NCBI RefSeq assembly: GCF_030053135.1
Contig: NZ_CP125651.1
Location: forward strand, 186,001-250,000
Source of the DNA: Rhizobium sp. BT04
GTDB lineage: Bacteria; Pseudomonadota; Alphaproteobacteria; Rhizobiales; Rhizobiaceae
Length of the DNA stretch: 64,000 nucleotides
Direction of reading: 5' to 3'
Shown one piece after another: positions 1 through 8,810 of this stretch (positions are counted from its first letter, which is position 1; every line of letters begins with the position of its first letter). The position numbers and the translations under genes are program-made. The notes beneath the pieces were generated by a model, which worked only from the letters and a program-made list of their open reading frames with translations, ran no database searches and was not told the DNA's origin.

Positions 1-1446
1 GCCGCTTATCTGCTGGCCGCGCGCGAACTGGAATTCATTGACAATAATTGGAAATTCTTCCGTGTCCTGATCGACCTCGGGCTGGAGCGCGTTGGTGTTG
101 CCTTCGACAAGGCGAAAACCGTCGTCTATCTCGACGAGTTGGAAGCTTTCGACCTCGGGGAAGGCTGGTATCGCGACGGGCCGGTGCGGCGGGTCGACCA
201 TTACATCCCCTTCGCCATGCATTTCTATGGCCTGATCTATGCGGTGCTGGCGCGCGGCGACGAGGCGCGCAAGGACCGTTTTCGGAATCGTGCCCACACC
301 TTTGCCGGGGATATCCGCCACTGGTTCGGCCCCGACGGCGCGGCACTTGCCTTCGGCCGCAGCCAGACCTACCGCTTCGCGGCCGGCGGCTTCTGGGGCG
401 CGCTGGCTTTTGCCGGCGTCGAAGCGCTGCCCTGGGCTGAGATCAAAGGCTATTACATGCGCCATATCCGCTGGTGGTCGGCGATGCCGATTGCCGACCG
501 CGACGGCGTGCTCTCCGTCGGCTACGGCTATCCGAACCTTTTCATGAGCGAGAGCTACAACTCGCCCGGTTCGCCCTATTGGGCGCTGAAATTCTTCCTG
601 CCGCTCGCCCTTTCCCAGGACCATCCCTTCTGGACCGCCGCGGAGGCGCCGCAGCCGGATTTCCCGGAGCCGGTGGCGTTGAAGCCGGCGGGAATGATCG
701 CCATGCACACGCCGGGAAACGTCGTCGTGCTCTCGTCGGGGCAGCAGCACGACAAGATGCTCGGCGCAAACGAGAAATATTCGAAATTCGTCTATTCCAC
801 CCGCTATGCCTTCAACATCGAAGTCGACGACCGGAATTTTTCGGCCGCGAGCTTCGACGGCATGCTCGGCCTCTCCGACGACGGCGTCCATTTTCGTATG
901 CGGGAAAGCCTCGAAGACGCGCTGATAACAGGCGACCGGCTCTATTCGCGTTGGCGCCCCTGGGACGATGTCGCCATCGAGACCTGGCTGCTTCCGGCAA
1001 ACCCCTGGCACATCCGCATCCACCGCATCGCCACGCCGCGCGCCCTCAGCACCATCGAGGGCGGCTTTGCGATCGAGCGCGCTGATTTCAATGCCGACTG
1101 CTCCGATGTAAGACAAGGCCGCGCGGTCTGGTACGGACAGACCGATGTCAGCGCGATCGTGGATCTATCGCCCGATCCGAGGGCCGGCCATGCGATGAGC
1201 CCGATCCCGAATACCAACCTCATCCACGCCAAGACCCTGCTGCCGCAGCTGCGCGGTGACATCGCCCCCGGAACCACCGTGCTCGTGACCGCGGCGATGG
1301 CCCTGCCCAACCGCGAGAACTGGGCGGAGGCGCTCGACAACCCGCCCGCCTGCCCTCGCCTCGACCAGGTGGAGCGGCTCTTTCGCGATGACGGCAGTCG
1401 GGTGCCGGCATTCGCCCTCCGGCAGCGACTTGGGATCGGGTCTTGA
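1..1446 (+). CDS. DUF2264 family protein, 5' end outside the window
   Basis: The reading frame is open from the first base, so the N-terminus is missing; 481 codons remain before the TGA. The stretch near the start (residues with NNWKFFRVLIDLGL) and the following YRDGPVRRVDHYIPFAMHFY match the conserved core of DUF2264, a family of about 600 residues with an alpha/alpha-barrel fold resembling carbohydrate-active enzymes; its reaction is not established. No signal peptide can be judged. Downstream genes are unrelated, so the operon partners lie to the left of the window. Family call is firm, function is unknown. Confidence 0.85.
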   Translation, partial: AAYLLAARELEFIDNNWKFFRVLIDLGLERVGVAFDKAKTVVYLDELEAFDLGEGWYRDGPVRRVDHYIPFAMHFYGLIYAVLARGDEARKDRFRNRAHTFAGDIRHWFGPDGAALAFGRSQTYRFAAGGFWGALAFAGVEALPWAEIKGYYMRHIRWWSAMPIADRDGVLSVGYGYPNLFMSESYNSPGSPYWALKFFLPLALSQDHPFWTAAEAPQPDFPEPVALKPAGMIAMHTPGNVVVLSSGQQHDKMLGANEKYSKFVYSTRYAFNIEVDDRNFSAASFDGMLGLSDDGVHFRMRESLEDALITGDRLYSRWRPWDDVAIETWLLPANPWHIRIHRIATPRALSTIEGGFAIERADFNADCSDVRQGRAVWYGQTDVSAIVDLSPDPRAGHAMSPIPNTNLIHAKTLLPQLRGDIAPGTTVLVTAAMALPNRENWAEALDNPPACPRLDQVERLFRDDGSRVPAFALRQRLGIGS

Positions 1447-1505
1447 GCATGAGCACGAGACCCGCTGAAATAGGCCGGCCCTCCCTGCCTCAGGTTTTTG
1501 CGCGT

Positions 1506-1602
1506 CCATCAAATGCCTGCGGAAGAATGCCACAGCGTCAGCATTGAATTCCCTGTCGAACGCGGTGCGGTCGAAGTCTGGTCCAATGTCAGCAACGCGC
1601 AT
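1506..1602 (-). pseudogene. Remnant of the C-terminus of an alpha/beta hydrolase (dienelactone-hydrolase-like)
   Basis: On the minus strand about 30 codons read PDFDRTAFDREFNADAVAFF then RRHL, which looks like the last helix of predicted dienelactone hydrolases or PAF-acetylhydrolase-like proteins. There is no stop where the family normally ends and nothing of the catalytic domain upstream, which is AT-rich. I read it as a decayed tail of a lost gene. The resemblance is short, so the call is tentative. Confidence 0.35.
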
Positions 1603-1766
1603 TCAATTTAGCTATGGATAATATTTTCGAATTACTCGATAGTTATATTTATATCTTCAACTAATGAATAAGAAAAATCCACTCTTCGCAACATTGCTGT
1701 AATGAATCCGGCAAAGCGCAGGAGCTACTCAGCTTTCATTTTACGAGATCTTGAGAGGAGGATGCA
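1603..1766 (+). other. AT-rich intergenic stretch upstream of a small two-gene unit
   Basis: This stretch, especially 1607-1690, is much richer in A and T than the surroundings and leads into the 87-residue gene. It is the obvious place for its promoter, but I cannot assign convincing -35 and -10 boxes. A good ribosome-binding site (GAGAGGAGG) sits 5-6 bases before the ATG at 1767. Confidence 0.4.
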
Positions 1767-2030
1767 ATGCCTACCATAATGGTCTGTCACGACGTCAAAG
1801 ACACGAAACACTGGCTCGCTTCACCCGTTCGCAAACAGGTATTGGAACCTATCGGCGTCACGAACATTCGCACGTTTACAGACCCTCAAACGTCCAACCA
1901 CGTTGGTTTGGTCATGGACGTTGCAGACATGGAAAAGCTGATGGCCTTCATGCAGACCCAGGCCGCGGCGGATGCCATGGCAAGTGACGGTGTCTTGCCC
2001 GAGACCATGATATTCCTAGTTCAATCGTAA
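1767..2030 (+). CDS. Small protein of unknown function, probable dimeric alpha/beta-barrel fold
   Basis: 87 residues, ATG preceded by a strong GAGGAGG site. The protein begins MPTIMVCHDVKDTKHWLASP and has alternating strands and helices of the kind seen in stress-response or monooxygenase-like ferredoxin-fold dimers, including a helix MEKLMAFMQTQAAADAM. It lies 34 bases upstream of a second small gene of similar size and fold, so both are likely co-transcribed. I do not recognise a specific family or reaction. Confidence 0.6.
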   Translation: MPTIMVCHDVKDTKHWLASPVRKQVLEPIGVTNIRTFTDPQTSNHVGLVMDVADMEKLMAFMQTQAAADAMASDGVLPETMIFLVQS

Positions 2031-2064
2031 CGCACATCGCCACGAGGGTTGGCGGGAGGATAAT

Positions 2065-2334
2065 ATGACGACGTTATTCGTGAGGCACGAAGTCTCTGAC
2101 TATGCCGCCTGGCGCAAGGTATATGATGCATTTAATCATGTGCAGAAGGCCAATGGGGTGACGGCGCAAGCCGTTTATCGCGCCATCGACAATCCGAACG
2201 ATATTACCGTCACCCACGAGTTTGCCACGCTGGAAGCGGCTCAGGCGTTCAGCAAGCTGGACGAGTTGAAGACGGCAATGCGCACGGGAGGCGTGCTCGG
2301 CGCCCCGACGGTATGGTTTACCAACAAAACGTAA
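2065..2334 (+). CDS. Small ABM/cyclase-like dimeric alpha-beta barrel protein
   Basis: 89 residues, start supported by GGGAGG 5-6 bases before the ATG. The N-terminus MTTLFVRHEVSDYAAWRKVY is typical of small antibiotic-biosynthesis-monooxygenase-like ferredoxin-fold proteins, and the helix LEAAQAFSKLDELKTAM fits the same fold. Such proteins act as small monooxygenases, cyclases or simply as ligand-binding dimers; nothing here decides between them. Likely second gene of a two-gene unit with the 87-residue protein just upstream. Confidence 0.6.
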   Translation: MTTLFVRHEVSDYAAWRKVYDAFNHVQKANGVTAQAVYRAIDNPNDITVTHEFATLEAAQAFSKLDELKTAMRTGGVLGAPTVWFTNKT

Positions 2335-2468
2335 AATCGGCCAAAACGACCTCCGCGCTGCGCAGCCGAGACCGGGTCGACACATTGCATGAAAGGGGCG
2401 CAGTGCGACCCGGCCGATTGTCGACCTTGGTGACTGTTGCCAGCGAATTGCCAAACTTGTCCGCGCTC

Positions 2469-2888
2469 CTATTGCCCATTCCTGATGTCGCGCAGGAGGT
2501 TGAGGCGGTGCTGGTATTTTTCCGTTTTCTTACCGGCTTGTTCGGCCTGCCGGAGATTGTCTTCGAGATCGGCCTGTTTGACCGGCAGGGCCAGCGGGTT
2601 TGATGCCGCACGTCTGACGAAGTCGTCGTTCGGCTCGTCCGGCCGCCGCGTCAAAGCATCCACAGCGGAGATAATCGCCGGCGGAAAACCTTCCTCCCTC
2701 AGCCTGTCGAGCGTCCACCTGCTTCCCTTCTCGACGACGTCATGAAGGTAGGCGACCGTTCGCCTCTCCTCGCCGGAAACGAGAAGTGCCACCCGCTGAC
2801 AGTGTTCGAAGAACGGCCGCTCGGTTTTGTCCGCCTGCCCTTCATCCGCTTCGAGAGCGATTTGGATGGCGTGGTCGAGATGCTGCAT
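2469..2888 (-). CDS. Stand-alone HD hydrolase of the SpoT/MESH1 type
   Basis: 139 residues. The pattern of metal ligands of the (p)ppGpp-hydrolase HD fold is visible in order: FEHCQRVALL (first His), YLHDVVEKG (His-Asp), and VKQADLEDN (the distal Asp of the K-x-A-D motif). No synthetase or TGS domain is present, so this would be a hydrolase-only small alarmone hydrolase or a relative with another nucleotide substrate. It is the third gene of a minus-strand unit, starting 5 bases after the DUF2934 stop. Length is slightly below that of MESH1 (about 180). Function is inferred from motif only. Confidence 0.6.
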   Translation of the reverse strand: MQHLDHAIQIALEADEGQADKTERPFFEHCQRVALLVSGEERRTVAYLHDVVEKGSRWTLDRLREEGFPPAIISAVDALTRRPDEPNDDFVRRAASNPLALPVKQADLEDNLRQAEQAGKKTEKYQHRLNLLRDIRNGQ

Positions 2889-2893
2889 GGGAT

Positions 2894-3220
2894 TTACGGC
2901 CCTTCAGTCTTCCTGATCTTCCGCTGAGACGGCTTTTCGCCTGTCGTCATCTCTATATCAGGCACGCGAAACCCGGCCGCCCGGCCGAGCTTTGCCGGTC
3001 GCCGATCGAGATCGCCGCTCTCGCCGGCACCTTGAAGCAGCGCCGCATCATCCCTGTCGTCTTCATCGAGCAGGTTCTGGAGCGTCTCATGCTCGTCCTC
3101 GCCGGCCAGTTCGTCGCAGGCTTGCAGCCAATGACGCTGGTCCGCGCCATCCGGGCGGCCCTCAGCCTCCCAGATTTCGTAGGCACGACGACGTATCTGC
3201 TCGTGCTTATCTGTAGCCAT
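2894..3220 (-). CDS. DUF2934 domain protein
   Basis: 108 residues. I start it at the ATG at 3220, preceded by GGAGGAGATC, rather than at an upstream start in the same frame. The N-terminal part, HEQIRRRAYEIWEAEGRPDG, is the DUF2934 signature that rhizobia carry in many small acidic proteins; the rest is low-complexity and charged. No biochemical role is known for the family. It sits between an unknown 118-residue gene and the HD hydrolase in a likely operon. Confidence 0.75.
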   Translation of the reverse strand: MATDKHEQIRRRAYEIWEAEGRPDGADQRHWLQACDELAGEDEHETLQNLLDEDDRDDAALLQGAGESGDLDRRPAKLGRAAGFRVPDIEMTTGEKPSQRKIRKTEGP

Positions 3221-3248
3221 GATCTCCTCCACGCATTTGATGAGCCGG

Positions 3249-3605
3249 TCAGGGCGTATTGATGGTTGGAAGAAAATCCTCCACCTGTTTACGCTCATCC
3301 TTTGAAAGCGTCTCTACCCGTTCCCTCCAGAACCTTTCGGCCTCCGGCGGATCTTCATCCCATTGGCGGACATCGGTGATGTTGTCGTCAATTTTGGACC
3401 GGCGGCGGCCACCGAGGCTGAGATATTCCCTCGCAAGCTGCAGGCTTGGGGTTTCGGTGTCGCTTCCGCGGCCGAGCACCGAACCGGCGTTGCGCCGAGC
3501 CGCCGTCAATATCCGGTTGCGTTCGGTCTCAGCACGTTCCGTGTCAGCGGAGCGAGCGTCGTCGGTGCCGCTCTCCGGCGGTACATCGGATTTGAAAGTC
3601 GCCAT
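3249..3605 (-). CDS. Hypothetical charged protein
   Basis: 118 residues, highly charged, with ATG preceded by AAGGTGATCC. The C-terminal part (about residues 70-115) contains RQWDEDPPEAERFW and a helix with many Lys/Glu. No signal peptide or membrane segment. I do not recognise the family. It is 28 bases upstream of the DUF2934 gene on the same strand and probably the first gene of that unit. Confidence 0.55.
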   Translation of the reverse strand: MATFKSDVPPESGTDDARSADTERAETERNRILTAARRNAGSVLGRGSDTETPSLQLAREYLSLGGRRRSKIDDNITDVRQWDEDPPEAERFWRERVETLSKDERKQVEDFLPTINTP

Positions 3606-3711
3606 GGATCACCTTTCGCGGTTGTGATCCGATAACCCCCGCGGGCGGCGAGAGTTCCGCGTGGGAGCGTGTGATTTGAAAGAGCCATCGACCGGGACGG
3701 CCGGTCTGCCA

Positions 3712-4011
3712 TCAATGAACGGCCATGCTCACCATGCGAAAGGGGTGGACAGCCTCGAACTGCGAGATTATCGCCGTTGCCTGCTGCAAGACGAGCTCGG
3801 CATTCTCGGGATCATCGCGGGCAAGTTCATCGGCGTTGATACGGATCGCTTCGGCCATGTCGTTGGAAATTGCTGCAAAATGCGTATTGCCCTCGACCAG
3901 CGACTCACGCGCCGTACCCTCCAGCATGCGCGCGATATCGATGAAGATTTCCTCACGCTCCTCAACACTGAGGTTTCTGATGAGATTGGTGATTTCTTCC
4001 ATTTCCGTCAC
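3712..4011 (-). CDS. Hypothetical small helical protein
   Basis: 99 residues from a GTG at 4011, or 96 from the ATG at 4002. GGAG lies about 3 bases before the GTG and about 12 before the ATG, so neither spacing is ideal and the start is uncertain. The protein is largely helical (ITNLIRNLSVEEREEIFIDI) with no recognised domain, signal or membrane segment. Same strand as the neighbouring small stress-type genes. Confidence 0.5.
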   Translation of the reverse strand: MTEMEEITNLIRNLSVEEREEIFIDIARMLEGTARESLVEGNTHFAAISNDMAEAIRINADELARDDPENAELVLQQATAIISQFEAVHPFRMVSMAVH

Positions 4012-4295
4012 TCACTCCAAAATATGGGGGACCGCGACCGAGTTCATTGAGCTTCGATCACCAACGAGCTGAGAACCCCAAAATCCGGTTCAAGTCTCGG
4101 TGCGGCTTGAACCTTTCAACTCGAGGGTGACAACCATCCATTATTGCGAACGCGGGAGTCGATCTTCTGTTCCCTGGAGGGGTCTGACTGGCGGTGAGGC
4201 GGCGCGCGGATTCTCCGGAACGAGTGAGCGGTAACTCAATCCCCTACGGGCAGAACTGCAGAGTGGCCCCAAGCCGCCATAGATAAAGGATGGTG

Positions 4296-4574
4296 TCAGC
4301 GAGGGTGCGGTCCGGTGGTTTTCCCTCGGAAAACGGTCATCTGTTCCTGCTGCACTTCATTTTCATCATTCAGAACGGCGCGCCAAAGTCTGTTACCAAG
4401 CCGAAGCGACACCCGCTTGGTACCCTCGTGTTCAGCGGTGCCGATTTCCACGGTGCTGACGACGGAGCCATGTCGCATGTGGCGGCGCAGATCGGCCAGC
4501 GACAGTCCGAACCGTTCCGCGAGTTCGGATGAGTCGAGGATAAAATCCCCATTCGGATCGCGCTCGATCAACAC
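4296..4574 (-). CDS. DUF6522 family protein
   Basis: About 92 residues if the GTG at 4574 is used; a TTG at 4601 gives 101. I prefer the GTG because AAGGGAG lies 8 bases before it and the family usually opens directly with the strand equivalent to LIERDPNGDFILDSSELAER. The family signature continues as FGLSLADLRRHMRHG. DUF6522 proteins are common in rhizobia, of unknown role. The roughly 280 bases between this gene and the previous one (4012-4295) hold no gene that I can support. Confidence 0.65.
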   Translation of the reverse strand: MLIERDPNGDFILDSSELAERFGLSLADLRRHMRHGSVVSTVEIGTAEHEGTKRVSLRLGNRLWRAVLNDENEVQQEQMTVFRGKTTGPHPR

Positions 4575-4615
4575 CGGCTCATTCTCCCTTCTGCTTGGCA
4601 ATCTACGGCCATCGC

Positions 4616-5746
4616 TCAGGCCACGGCCGAGATCGGGGCGCTGTCGTTCGGCAGCAGCCGCGCCACCGCGCTCAGGAGGTCGGTCTGCGAGATCAGGCCG
4701 AGGATCCGGTAATCGTCATCGACAATGATGACGGCATGCGTGCGCCCGTCCGTCAGAACGGGCAGCAGTGACAAGGCCGGATCCGAAGGCCTTGCCACCG
4801 CCGGTCTGGAAATTGCACCGGCGATCGTATCGCTGCTGGTCGACAATTCCCGCAAGCCGACGCTGCCGATCAGGCGGCCCTCCGGATCCTTCACCGGTAG
4901 CGTACGGATATTGTGCTTCAAAAGCAGGTGCCGTGCAGCATCCGGTTCTGCAGCTTCGCCGACGGCAATCACGTCCCGCGACATGATGTCGGCACAGGTG
5001 ATCTTGCCGTTTGAGCGGATCGCCGCTTGCAGTTCGACCTGCTGCAGCAGCCGGCCGAGATCGGCGCGATCGATATCGAAGGTTTCGTCAAGCGCCGCAA
5101 GGGCGGCATCGACATCCTCTTCGCGAAAACCGACCCGCACCGCGGACGGCAGGTCGACCGTGCGATGGGTGTTTTCCGCGGGTTTTGGAACGACATGCGG
5201 ATAGTTTCGCCTGGAAAGCTTGTGGAACAGCAGACCAAGACCGACGAGGATGCAGGAGTTCAAGGCGACCGGCACGAAGGGAAAGAGAAAACCCCACCCG
5301 GCGACGACGGGGCCGCCGAGGACGGCAGTAAGGGCTGCGGCTCCTCCCGGCGGATGAAGGCACCGGGTGAAAGACATCGCACCGATGGCAAGCGATACCC
5401 CGACGCCGGTCGCAATGATCGGGTCGCTGATGAAATAGGCGGCGATGATTCCCATCAGGGCGGAAATTGTGTTGCCGCCGATGATCGACCACGGCTGCGC
5501 AAGCGGGCTTGCCGGTACTGCGAAAAGAAGCACCGCAGACGCCCCCATCGGCGCGACGATCAGGGGAAGATGCGGCCCCTGCCCGAAAAGATAACCGCTG
5601 ATGACGCCGGTGAGGCCAATGGCCACCAAAGCGCCGAGACATGCGATCAACCGCTCCCGCAAGGTCGCGCCAGCCAAGATCGGTGAAAACAGACGGAAGC
5701 GACGGAAGCGGCTCGGTCCCACCTTCGGGGAAACGGGATACTGCAT
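4616..5746 (-). CDS. HPP family membrane protein with C-terminal CBS domains
   Basis: 376 residues. Residues 30-190 contain about five hydrophobic segments with the family-defining His-Pro-Pro at 131-133 inside CLHPPGGAAALTAVLGG. Residues about 245-365 form a CBS pair (CADIMSRDVIAVGEA; HAVIIVDDDYRILGLISQTD). HPP proteins are integral membrane proteins, implicated in nitrite transport in plant chloroplasts and of unclear role in bacteria; the CBS pair suggests control by an adenylate nucleotide. It lies 55 bases downstream of a LysR gene on the same strand and may be co-transcribed with it. Confidence 0.85.
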   Translation of the reverse strand: MQYPVSPKVGPSRFRRFRLFSPILAGATLRERLIACLGALVAIGLTGVISGYLFGQGPHLPLIVAPMGASAVLLFAVPASPLAQPWSIIGGNTISALMGIIAAYFISDPIIATGVGVSLAIGAMSFTRCLHPPGGAAALTAVLGGPVVAGWGFLFPFVPVALNSCILVGLGLLFHKLSRRNYPHVVPKPAENTHRTVDLPSAVRVGFREEDVDAALAALDETFDIDRADLGRLLQQVELQAAIRSNGKITCADIMSRDVIAVGEAAEPDAARHLLLKHNIRTLPVKDPEGRLIGSVGLRELSTSSDTIAGAISRPAVARPSDPALSLLPVLTDGRTHAVIIVDDDYRILGLISQTDLLSAVARLLPNDSAPISAVA

Positions 5747-5801
5747 GACAAGACCAATTTTGAGCGAGGATTATCTGGTGAATTGAGGAAAGACGTGCGG
5801 G

Positions 5802-6707
5802 CTAGTTTGTCGCCAGCCTGATATCTCTGCCTTTCCCAGCGCTGAGGACTTCGTGGAATGCGTTGAATGCGCTTGGGCGATCGTTCTTACGGTAGACGAG
5901 CAGAGTCTCGACAGGCCCGAGTTGGTAGGCCTGGACAGGGGGCGGCCAGTGCATGAGGTCGAGCACGGATTTCGGCATGACACCGGCGGTGTTGCCGGTC
6001 GCAACGCTCGCCAGGATCGCATGGTAGGAGCCGAGTTCGCTGGTCGGCAGGGCGTTCGACTTGCGCGCCCAGTTTTCGGCAATCCTGCGATAGGTGCAGC
6101 CGGGTTCCAAAGCGGCAATCGCGCCGACGCGGAGGTCGGCAGCGGACTTGATCGGCGGATGCCCGGGCGGCAGCACGATCAACAGGTCTTCGACAAAGAG
6201 CGGCTCCCTCTCCAGCCCCCTTATTTGGGCATCGAAAGCCTCGTCTTCGCCGCGCATCGTCTTCGGGGGGCGGGCAATCAGCGCACAATCCAGCGCATCG
6301 GCCGCGACGGCGCGGGCGAGATCGCGGGATGCGCCCATCGTCAAATGAAGCGACACATCCGGCCACATCCGCCTGAATTGCGTCAGCGCCGCCGGCAGCC
6401 TGCTCGCCGCCGTGCTTTCCATGGTGCCGACACGCAACGTTCCCGACGGGGCGAGAGGCCGCACGGCCTGGCGCGCTTCAAGCGCAAGCGCCATTAGCCG
6501 GTTTGCGTAGGCAAGGAAGGTCTCGCCCTCCCGTGTCAACGTCATCTTCTTTCCGTCACGGCTGAAGAGGGAAACGCCAAGGTCCTCTTCCAACTGCTGG
6601 ACGCGCGTCGTCACATTCGACGGCACCCGCCCGACGGCCTTGGCCGCCCTGGTAACGCTGCGATCGCTGGCAACGGCGAGGAAGATTTCGATCGACGAAA
6701 GGTCCAA
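5802..6707 (-). CDS. LysR family transcriptional regulator
   Basis: 301 residues beginning at a TTG (6705-6707); no in-frame ATG lies upstream and the winged helix starts at once (DLSSIEIFLAVASDRSVTRA). HTH at about 15-60, substrate-binding domain from about residue 90 onward (TLRVGTMESTAASRLP). The C-terminus is complete. It is immediately upstream of the HPP-CBS gene and is a candidate regulator of it. Unlike most LysR genes here it is not divergent from a structural gene, although a small membrane protein gene starts 285 bases away on the other strand. Confidence 0.88.
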   Translation of the reverse strand: MDLSSIEIFLAVASDRSVTRAAKAVGRVPSNVTTRVQQLEEDLGVSLFSRDGKKMTLTREGETFLAYANRLMALALEARQAVRPLAPSGTLRVGTMESTAASRLPAALTQFRRMWPDVSLHLTMGASRDLARAVAADALDCALIARPPKTMRGEDEAFDAQIRGLEREPLFVEDLLIVLPPGHPPIKSAADLRVGAIAALEPGCTYRRIAENWARKSNALPTSELGSYHAILASVATGNTAGVMPKSVLDLMHWPPPVQAYQLGPVETLLVYRKNDRPSAFNAFHEVLSAGKGRDIRLATN

Positions 6708-6991
6708 TGAAAGGATCTCATTTCCGGAATTAAGGAGAAAGATAATTCTCTATATAAAAATCATCTCCATAGCTCAAGCCGGTTTCGGCAAGCGCTCAAT
6801 CGTGCTTTACGTCCGTATCGCGGTGCGAGCCGCTTGCTCGAGCGAAGCTGTTGCCGAAAAAAGGATCGCGACGGCGAGGAAATAGCCAGGCAGGCCGCAA
6901 CATTGCCTCTGCCGCATGCCGCTTCAAGCGTTTGAGGCTGGCACGGGGTTTGCATCTGCAATTCTATCTGCAGATCGATCGGCGCCGCCCC

Positions 6992-7303
6992 ATGTTGCAT
7001 CTTGTCTTGACCTGTCTTCTTCTCAGCATTGCTTCCGGCTTGAGCATGCGACGCTTCCTTCTGCCATATTTCCCTGGCGGCGATCTCGGCGAAAAGTCTG
7101 CGCCCGTAACGATCGTCGCAAGCGCCGTCTTTCTGGCGACACTGGCCTTCACCGTCTCCGATCAGGACCTTTGGGCAAAATCCGTCATCCTGTTGATTGG
7201 CCTGTTGCTGGCGGCCATGTTCGATGATGGGCGACCCAAGCTGACGATCGCGCTTTCCGCCCTCAGCCTAGCGATCTATCTGGGCTTGCGTTCGATCAAC
7301 TGA
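6992..7303 (+). CDS. Small membrane protein of unknown function
   Basis: 103 residues from the ATG at 6992. Three or four hydrophobic stretches are visible (MLHLVLTCLLLSIASGLSM; TIVASAVFLATLAF; VILLIGLLLAAMF; IALSALSLAIYLGL), filling most of the protein. There is no clear Shine-Dalgarno sequence, and a longer frame upstream is not membrane-like, which is why I use this start. No family recognised. It is divergent from the LysR gene. Confidence 0.5.
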   Translation: MLHLVLTCLLLSIASGLSMRRFLLPYFPGGDLGEKSAPVTIVASAVFLATLAFTVSDQDLWAKSVILLIGLLLAAMFDDGRPKLTIALSALSLAIYLGLRSIN

Positions 7304-7703
7304 GTCATCTTTTCCGGTCGACGGCACCACGGACGCGGCCCAGTGCAGATCGAACGATACAGCCTATGTCTGGGTCTCGAAACTCCTGTTGAGGCGCTGC
7401 ATCCAAAGACGAAAATCGTTGGTGAGCATGGCCACATCATGCAGCACTCCGCGATGAGGGATGGGCACCCGGAAACGTTTCAATCCAGACTAGTCCGGAT
7501 CGTTCGATAGGATTCACTGGCGATGCCTGCGCAAAAACAACGATCCACCAAATCCTGGCCGCTTTCGGCAAATAAAGCCTGAGCCTCCCTCTACAGTGAT
7601 TGCTGCGGCGCCACGCCCACCTTGCGTCGACAGGGCTCGGCCGCAATGCCTATCTCCCGAACCCATTCGCAAGAGCTTGCTCATCAGCCTGTGAGGACCT
7701 GCC
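7304..7703. other. 400-base intergenic gap without a supported gene
   Basis: Only short unconvincing frames occur here on either strand. The last 25 bases carry the GTGAGGA ribosome-binding region of the following dehydrogenase. Its promoter is presumably in this gap, but I can point to no specific box. Confidence 0.4.
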
Positions 7704-8747
7704 ATGAAGACCTACAAGATCGCCCTTCTGCCGGGAGACGGCATCGGCCGTGACGTGACGGAAGCTGCCAAGGCAGTGCTCGAGAAGGCGGCGGCACGAA
7801 ACGGATTTTTGTTCGCCACATCAAGCTATCCCTGGTCCTGCGACTACTATCTGGAGCACGGCAGCATGATGCCCGGCAATGGCATCAAAACGCTGAGTTC
7901 CTTCGATGCCATTCTGCTCGGCGCCGTCGGATGGCCTCGCAAAGTGCCTGATTCCGTGTCACTGCACGGACTTCTGCTGCCGATCCGCAAGGCTTTCGTG
8001 CAATATGCCAATATCCGTCCGCACCGGCTGCTGCCGGGTGTGCAGGGACCGTTGCGGTCGGACAAATTCGACATCCTCTGTATTCGTGAAAATACCGAAG
8101 GCGAATATTCCGGCGCCGGTGGCCGCGTCCACCAGGGGACCGACAGCGAGGTGGCTGTGGAGACCTCGATCTTCACCCGCAAGGGGGTCGAGCGCATCCT
8201 GCGTTTCGGCTTCGAGCAAGCGCGTGCGCGACGCGGCAAGCTTGCCTCGGTGACAAAATCCAACGCCCAGAGATACTCGATGGTTTTCTGGGACGAAATC
8301 ACCCAGAGGCTTTCGGCGGAATATCCCGATGTCGAGGTGACAAGCTACCATATCGACGCCATGGCCGCCCGCATGGTCATGGCGCCGGATAGTCTCGATG
8401 TCGTCGTCGCTTCAAACCTGTTCGGCGACATCCTGACCGACCTTGGCGCCGCCATCCAGGGCGGACTGGGCTTTGCAGCCTCCGCCAACATCAATCCAGA
8501 TCGCTCGGCGCCGTCGATGTTCGAGCCCGTCCACGGCTCGGCACCGGATATCGCCCATCTCGGCATTGCCAATCCGATCGCCGCCATCTGGTCGGGCGCA
8601 ATGATGCTGGAGCACCTGGGAGAAACGACTGCCGCCGCAAAGGTGATGGCCGCAATCGAGGCGACGACGGCACGCGGCATCGGCTCGGTTCCCGGCAAGG
8701 ACAGGACGGATGCGATCACGTCGGCGGTGCTTTCGGCGCTCGACTAG
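7704..8747 (+). CDS. Tartrate/D-malate dehydrogenase family protein (TtuC/DmlA-like)
   Basis: 347 residues of the isocitrate/isopropylmalate dehydrogenase family: NAD-binding start IALLPGDGIGRDVTEAA, substrate loop CIRENTEGEYSGAGG, metal and cofactor motif SNLFGDILTDLGAA and EPVHGSAPDIA. Length and the SxxxHGLLLPIRKAF region fit the tartrate dehydrogenase/decarboxylase and D-malate dehydrogenase branch rather than LeuB. These enzymes oxidise a 2-hydroxy acid with NAD+ and often decarboxylate it, in the cytoplasm. It converges on otnC of the L-threonate cluster, which suggests a related role with four-carbon sugar acids. The exact substrate is not decided by sequence. Confidence 0.82.
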   Translation: MKTYKIALLPGDGIGRDVTEAAKAVLEKAAARNGFLFATSSYPWSCDYYLEHGSMMPGNGIKTLSSFDAILLGAVGWPRKVPDSVSLHGLLLPIRKAFVQYANIRPHRLLPGVQGPLRSDKFDILCIRENTEGEYSGAGGRVHQGTDSEVAVETSIFTRKGVERILRFGFEQARARRGKLASVTKSNAQRYSMVFWDEITQRLSAEYPDVEVTSYHIDAMAARMVMAPDSLDVVVASNLFGDILTDLGAAIQGGLGFAASANINPDRSAPSMFEPVHGSAPDIAHLGIANPIAAIWSGAMMLEHLGETTAAAKVMAAIEATTARGIGSVPGKDRTDAITSAVLSALD

Positions 8748-8810
8748 AGCACCGCGGCAATAGCGCGCAGCGGATTCTGCGATCGTGCGCTTGAAAGCCA
8801 AGCGATAGCT

